Part shown: positions 60,149-64,000 of the stretch, one piece after another
Position numbering within the stretch: the first letter of the stretch is position 1
Layout: each line of letters starts with the position of its first letter
DNA from: Microlunatus parietis
Lineage (GTDB): Bacteria > Actinomycetota > Actinomycetes > Propionibacteriales > Propionibacteriaceae
Direction: 5' to 3'
Length of the DNA: 64,000 nt
Assembly (NCBI RefSeq): GCF_013407955.1
Contig: NZ_JACCBU010000001.1
Location: 1,922,001 to 1,986,000, forward strand
Position numbers and translations under genes: made by a program
The notes under the pieces: model-generated
The model's input: only the letters and a program-made list of their open reading frames with translations
The model's database searches: none
What the model was told of the DNA's origin: nothing

Positions 60149-60489
60149 TGAAGGTGGCACACAGGGCGCTGACCGTCGTGAACCTGTACCTCGACTTCAC
60201 TCCGTTCCTCGCCGGAATGGTCGTTGCCCTGGTCGCCCGCCTGGCCGACCGACGAGTCCGGGTGCTCGTCCTCATCGGTTGTCTGCTCCCGTTCGTGAGC
60301 GCCATCGGCTCCCGGGTGTTCCTCGGCCTCGATCCCATTCGGGGCCAGGGCGACGACGTGCACACGCTGGCGTACGGCCTGCTGGACGTCGGCGAACTCG
60401 GCCTCCACCTGATCAGCGGCGCCCTGCTCCTGCTGGCGTTGACGACGGTCCTCCGAGAACGGCGACAGGCAGACGCTCCTGACGGGTGA
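60148..60489 (+). CDS. Small membrane protein, unknown
   Basis: 113 residues with three or four hydrophobic segments (TPFLAGMVVALVARLAD; VLVLIGCLLPFVSAIGS; LISGALLLLALTTVL). Not recognised. Its last 77 bases overlap the end of the Crp-type gene on the opposite strand. Confidence 0.6.
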   Translation: MKVAHRALTVVNLYLDFTPFLAGMVVALVARLADRRVRVLVLIGCLLPFVSAIGSRVFLGLDPIRGQGDDVHTLAYGLLDVGELGLHLISGALLLLALTTVLRERRQADAPDG

Positions 60490-61135
60490 GTTCGACGCGG
60501 CCGCGCGTGAGCCGGATGTCGCCCCGCCGGACCAGTTGCTGCAGGGCCCGGTTCACCGTGACCCGGGACAGCCCGAGTTCGTCGGCCAGGCCCTGCTGGC
60601 CGTCCACCAGGGCGGCGACCCCGTCGGCGTCGGCGAGCTCGGTGAGCCGGCGCAGGGTCCGGTGCAGCGGGTCGTGGACGACGGCGTCGAGGAAGTCGCC
60701 GCGGGCCCGGTTGGACTGGGTGGCGAGGTGGCGGGCGGTCTGCAAGGCCACCGACGGCTCGGTCTCGACCAGGTGCAGGAAGAGCCGGCGCGGCAGCCGG
60801 CGGATCCGGCAGTGGCTCAGCGTGGTCCAGGTATAGAGGTGCTCGGTCCCGGCCAGCGCGGTCGCCTTGTCGATCGCGACCGGCGGATCGTCGACCCGGA
60901 TCCGCGCGTGACGTCCCGCCGCCGAGGTACGGGAGGCGGCGACCCGGCCGGACTCGACGACGTGGAGCGGGTCGCAGGGCGAGCCCTCGAGGGCCAGGAC
61001 CGTGCCGGCCGGGACGCTGGTCGCCGCGGTCCGGGCGGCGACGAGAGCGAGGGCCGGTTCGGTGAGGCCGGCGAAGAGGGGGATCCGACGAAGATCGGGG
61101 TCACGGGCTTCCGGTTCAGGTCGGGCACTGGTCAC
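60413..61135 (-). CDS. Crp/Fnr-family transcriptional regulator
   Basis: 240 residues from GTG 61135. An N-terminal cyclic-nucleotide-binding-type barrel (IPLFAGLTEPALALVAART; AGTVLALEGSPCDPLHVVES) is followed by a C-terminal winged helix (GQQGLADELGLSRVTVNRAL, QQLVRRGDIRLTRGRVEL). The cAMP-contact RS/T motif is not obvious, so the ligand is uncertain. GTGA overlap with the GH13 gene makes it part of that operon. Its stop lies in TGATCA 60410-60415, inside the end of the opposing gene. Confidence 0.85.
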   Translation of the reverse strand: MTSARPEPEARDPDLRRIPLFAGLTEPALALVAARTAATSVPAGTVLALEGSPCDPLHVVESGRVAASRTSAAGRHARIRVDDPPVAIDKATALAGTEHLYTWTTLSHCRIRRLPRRLFLHLVETEPSVALQTARHLATQSNRARGDFLDAVVHDPLHRTLRRLTELADADGVAALVDGQQGLADELGLSRVTVNRALQQLVRRGDIRLTRGRVELTRQERLPVAVLGGPSSTPAGAGRR

Positions 61136-62751
61136 GCCTTGCCATTCTGCCCTGACAGCAGCAGGTGGCCCTCGTGCGGCCGCAGGAGCCGACTCGTGCC
61201 GCCGTGCTGACTGGCCAACTCGAGCCGCCAGGACCGATCGGCCGGGAGGTCGTACCGGACGGGCTGATCCGAGAAGTTCAGGGCCACGACCGCGTCACCC
61301 GCCTCGTGGCCGCGACGGAAGCTGAGCAACCGGTCGTCGGCCCGCAGGGTGCTGTAGCTGCCGGCGGACAGGGCCGGCACGCCGCGCCGGAGTGCGAGGA
61401 TCCGGCGATAGAGGGTCAGGGTCGACGCCGGATCGTCCTGCTGGGACTCGACGCTGAGCTCGGCGGCGTCGGGGCGCAGCGGCAGCCACGGCTCGATGTC
61501 CTCGGCGCAGAAGCCGGCCCGGGCGGCGCGGGTCCAGGGCATCGGCATCCGGGCCGGGTCCCGGCCGAGCCAGGCCCGCCCGGTCCGCAGGGCCACCGGG
61601 TCGCGGACCTGAGCTTCGGGTACGTCGACGTCCGGCAGGCCCAGTTCCTCGCCGTAGTAGAGGATCGGCGTGCCGCGCAGGGTGAGCAGCAGCAGCGCCG
61701 CGATCCGTTGTTGATCATGGCCGAGCCGGGTGGCGACCCGGGAACGATCATGGTTCCCGAGCAGCCAGTTGGGCCAGCCGCCGGGCGGCAGCAGCTCCTC
61801 GTACTCCTCGATCAGAGCGGCGACCGCGCGCGGCTGCCACGGACAGGTGAGCAGGTTCATGTTGGACGGCAGCTGCAGCCCGTCGCCATCGGTCCCGTGA
61901 TAGCGGACCAACTTCGGGATCGGCAGGTACGCCTCCGCCAGCAGGACCCGGTCGCCAGGATGACAGCCGCCGGGCGGCCGCGGGTGATCACGGAGCAGCC
62001 CGCGCAACTCGTCGATGATCATGACGATGTCGTCCTGATCGGTGGACCGGAGCGGGACCAGGCGGTGGTACGGGTCGCCGTCGGCCGGCCAGTCCGGGTT
62101 CACCGGGTTGTCGCGCCAGTGCGGATCCTTGAGAAGCTGCCGGAAGGCGTCGATCCGGAAGCCGTCGACGCCGCGGTCGAGCCAGCAGCGGAGCACGTCG
62201 TCCATGGCCGCACGCACCGCGGGGTTGCGCCAATTGAGGTCCGGCTGTTCCTCGAGATAGCTGTGCAGGTAGTACTGCCGCGTCCCGGCGTCCCAGGTCC
62301 AGGCAGAGCCGCCGAAGAGCGACAGCCAGTTGGTCGGCGGCCGCCCCGCCGAGCCGTCGCGCCAGTAGTACCAGTCCCGCTTCGGGCCATCGGCATGATC
62401 ACGGGACTCGACGAACCACGGGTGCTCGTCGGAGGTGTGGTTCGGGATGAAGTCGATCACGACCCGGAGGCCGAGATCGTGGGCGGTCCGGATCAGGCGT
62501 TCGGCGTCCGCGACCGTACCGAAGACGGGATCGACGCCCCGGTGATCGGTGACGTCATAGCCGAAATCGCGCTGCGGCGACGGGTAGAACGGGCAGACCC
62601 AGACGGCGTCGACACCGAGCCGGCGCAGGTACGGCAGCCTTCCGATCGCCCCGGCCAGGTCGCCGACGCCGTCGCCGTCGGAGTCGGCGAAGGAGCGCGG
62701 ATAGAGCTGATAGAAGACGGCGGTCTGCCACCACGGGCGTTCGTCGGGCAC
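61132..62751 (-). CDS. GH13 alpha-glucosidase/oligo-1,6-glucosidase
   Basis: 539 residues from GTG 62751 (TAGGCT seven bases upstream). Conserved blocks: VFYQLYPRSFADSDGDGVGD, DFIPNHTS, GFRIDAF (nucleophile Asp), LLAEAYLP (acid Glu) and LLGNHDRSR (transition-state Asp). No signal peptide. It releases glucose from alpha-linked oligosaccharides, and with the Crp-type gene forms a small sugar-responsive unit. Confidence 0.9.
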   Translation of the reverse strand: MPDERPWWQTAVFYQLYPRSFADSDGDGVGDLAGAIGRLPYLRRLGVDAVWVCPFYPSPQRDFGYDVTDHRGVDPVFGTVADAERLIRTAHDLGLRVVIDFIPNHTSDEHPWFVESRDHADGPKRDWYYWRDGSAGRPPTNWLSLFGGSAWTWDAGTRQYYLHSYLEEQPDLNWRNPAVRAAMDDVLRCWLDRGVDGFRIDAFRQLLKDPHWRDNPVNPDWPADGDPYHRLVPLRSTDQDDIVMIIDELRGLLRDHPRPPGGCHPGDRVLLAEAYLPIPKLVRYHGTDGDGLQLPSNMNLLTCPWQPRAVAALIEEYEELLPPGGWPNWLLGNHDRSRVATRLGHDQQRIAALLLLTLRGTPILYYGEELGLPDVDVPEAQVRDPVALRTGRAWLGRDPARMPMPWTRAARAGFCAEDIEPWLPLRPDAAELSVESQQDDPASTLTLYRRILALRRGVPALSAGSYSTLRADDRLLSFRRGHEAGDAVVALNFSDQPVRYDLPADRSWRLELASQHGGTSRLLRPHEGHLLLSGQNGKA

Positions 62752-62758
62752 GGTGTGG

Positions 62759-62764
62759 AGCCTA
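62759..62764 (-). promoter_or_regulatory. -10 hexamer TAGGCT of the GH13 gene
   Basis: Minus-strand TAGGCT, seven bases, GTG at 62751; it faces the promoter of the TauE gene. Confidence 0.45.
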
Positions 62765-62824
62765 GGTTCCGGGCGGCCGGGCCGTCTGTAGCCGTGGATA
62801 CAGACCACGGGGCGTCCTGCTGCC

Positions 62825-62830
62825 TACCGT
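62825..62830 (+). promoter_or_regulatory. -10 hexamer TACCGT of the TauE gene
   Basis: TACCGT, six bases, GTG at 62837; leaderless. Confidence 0.5.
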
Positions 62831-62836
62831 GCCGGG

Positions 62837-63583
62837 GTGGACCCGGTCCTGGTCGCCGCGATCATCCTGCTCGCGAGCGCCGTCATCCAGGCCTGCACCG
62901 GTTTCGGGTACGCGATCGTGAGCGCGCCGGTCCTGGCCTGGCTGTTCGGCCCGGCCGAGGCCGTCTCGTTGATCATGGTCTCCGGCCTGCTGGTCGACGT
63001 CGGACTGGTCGCCCTCGGCGGCCGCCGTCCGGCACCCGTCTGGAGCGAGGTGATCAGGCTCTTCCTGTGGAGCCTGCCCGGCCTCGCCCTGGGCGCGATC
63101 GCCCTGGCCGTGCTGCCGGCTTCGTACCTGAGACTCGCCATGATCATGATCATCCTGGCCGTGGTCCTGCAGCGCTTGATCGGCAGCCGGTTCCGGCTCC
63201 GCCTCGGCCGCGCCGCGGCAGCGGTCGCCGGCCTCACCTCCGGACTGCTGAACACCTCGACGACCCTGGCCGGCCCGCCGCTCGCGGTCTATCTCGGCGA
63301 CCGGCTCCTGGACCGCTGGCAGCAACGCGACACCTTGATCACCCTGTCGCTGCTCCGGTTGCCGATCAGTGTCGCGACCATGATCATCGCAGGATCGTGG
63401 CACCCTCCCGAAGGCTTGACCCGCTGCCTGCCGGCCGCGGCCGCGGGCTTCCTCCTCGGCCGCTACCTCTTTACCAGGATGAGCGTGACGGCGCACCGCC
63501 GAGCCGTCACCGCTGCCCTGCTGCTGGCCCTCACCGCCGCCGCCGTCGCCCTGATCCCCGCGCTGGGTGAATGGGTGGCGTGA
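62837..63583 (+). CDS. TauE/SafE-family membrane transporter
   Basis: 248 residues and about eight hydrophobic segments. The family start LLASAVIQACTGFGYAIVSA, with its G-F-G motif, and the mid motif GLTSGLLNTSTTLAGPPLAVYL are the two TauE repeats. Family members export sulfite, sulfoacetate or other organic anions; substrate unknown. Confidence 0.88.
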   Translation: MDPVLVAAIILLASAVIQACTGFGYAIVSAPVLAWLFGPAEAVSLIMVSGLLVDVGLVALGGRRPAPVWSEVIRLFLWSLPGLALGAIALAVLPASYLRLAMIMIILAVVLQRLIGSRFRLRLGRAAAAVAGLTSGLLNTSTTLAGPPLAVYLGDRLLDRWQQRDTLITLSLLRLPISVATMIIAGSWHPPEGLTRCLPAAAAGFLLGRYLFTRMSVTAHRRAVTAALLLALTAAAVALIPALGEWVA

Positions 63584-63595
63584 GCGGACGCAGGC

Positions 63596-64000
63596 TCAGC
63601 CGTGCAGGTGGTGGAGCACCGTGGGCGCCTCGAGTTGCCGGCGGCTGTGCTCGAGCAGGGCCGGATAGTCGGCCGCGATGCCGCCGAGCAGGGTCTCCAC
63701 CGCGGTCTCGATCTCGGTGTCACCGAACGGCGCGTGACCGAAGAGCACGCGGTGGTGGACCAGCGAGCCGAGCAGGTCGACGGCGAGTTCGAGATCAAGA
63801 TCACGGCGCAGGTCGCCACGCTCGACGGCTCGCGCCAGGGTCTGCCGGACCGCCTGCCGCGGCGGGTCGAACAGCGTGGCCATGAACAGGGTGTGCAACT
63901 CCGGGTCGGCGGCGCAATCGGCCAGCAACGGCCCGATCACGTCCGGCGGCAGCCGCCGAAAAGCGGCGACGAAAACCCCGATCGCCTCGCCCAGGTCACA
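63596..64000 (-). CDS. TetR-family regulator, N-terminal part beyond window
   Basis: The frame stays open to the right edge, so only the C-terminal 134 residues are visible: FVAAFRRLPPDVIGPLLADC, AADPELHTLFMATLFDPPRQ, VDLLGSLVHHRVLFGHAPF. This is the TetR_C ligand-binding domain of the 'L.gp...R.l..h.p' type. The DNA-binding head lies outside. Convergent with the TauE gene, 12 bp away. Confidence 0.72.
   Translation of the reverse strand, partial: CDLGEAIGVFVAAFRRLPPDVIGPLLADCAADPELHTLFMATLFDPPRQAVRQTLARAVERGDLRRDLDLELAVDLLGSLVHHRVLFGHAPFGDTEIETAVETLLGGIAADYPALLEHSRRQLEAPTVLHHLHG

Overview
The window is about 70% GC and densely coded on both strands. It looks like chromosomal DNA of an actinomycete, most plausibly Propionibacteriales-like; that placement is an inference. 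The evidence is a fragment of the usual actinobacterial neighbourhood (rsmI-tatD and rsmA-ispE plus a PMT-type protein mannosyltransferase), DtxR/IdeR-like iron boxes, GTG starts, and many leaderless genes whose start codon lies 6 nt after a TANNNT -10 hexamer. No rRNA, CRISPR array or intact transposase was found.

Layout. 0-6.6 kb: a catabolic locus with a secreted sialidase-like protein under a perfect LacI-type palindrome, a neutral-ceramidase-family enzyme, a class III aminotransferase, an IclR regulator and a divergent galactonate-dehydratase-like enolase. 6.6-12.8 kb: a SecD-head-like lipoprotein, an M6-like secreted metalloprotease, an ArsR-type regulator and small enzymes. 12.9-16.8 kb: a decaying patch with a truncated VOC gene, a gutted aminoglycoside-phosphotransferase-family gene and a frameshifted Tat lipoprotein amidohydrolase among intact genes. 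18.1-23.9 kb: a small island bounded by an intact tRNA-like gene and a degenerate copy of its 3' end; it carries a two-subunit ABC exporter, a possible integrase remnant and a macrolide-type glycosyltransferase.

24-38.3 kb: TetR/MFS, MarR, a secreted beta-propeller with a FIMAH-like tail, LtrA, ispE, rsmA, an Stf0-like sulfotransferase, a PEP-mutase-family enzyme, an AbiEi/DUF559 protein, two copies of an 85-bp hairpin element, a nitroreductase, tatD and rsmI. 38.4-49.5 kb: PMT mannosyltransferase, a complete peptide/oligosaccharide ABC importer (two permeases, a fused double ATPase, a lipoprotein), an ArsR-type regulator and a GH3 glucosidase. 49.5-64 kb: a stand-alone MmyB domain, PhyH dioxygenase/AraC divergent pair, iron-boxed siderophore-binding lipoprotein, hydrolase, orphan Tat solute-binding protein, a class A PBP, an iron-boxed COG0523-like protein with no recognisable P-loop, two small membrane proteins, a GH13 glucosidase/Crp pair, TauE and a partial TetR.

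The most striking global signal is the palindrome TGATCA: about 125 copies by eye, where base composition predicts about four. It is often built into gene junctions. At three convergent gene pairs it provides both stop codons (TGA/TCA), and at three tandem junctions TGATCATG joins a stop to the next start.
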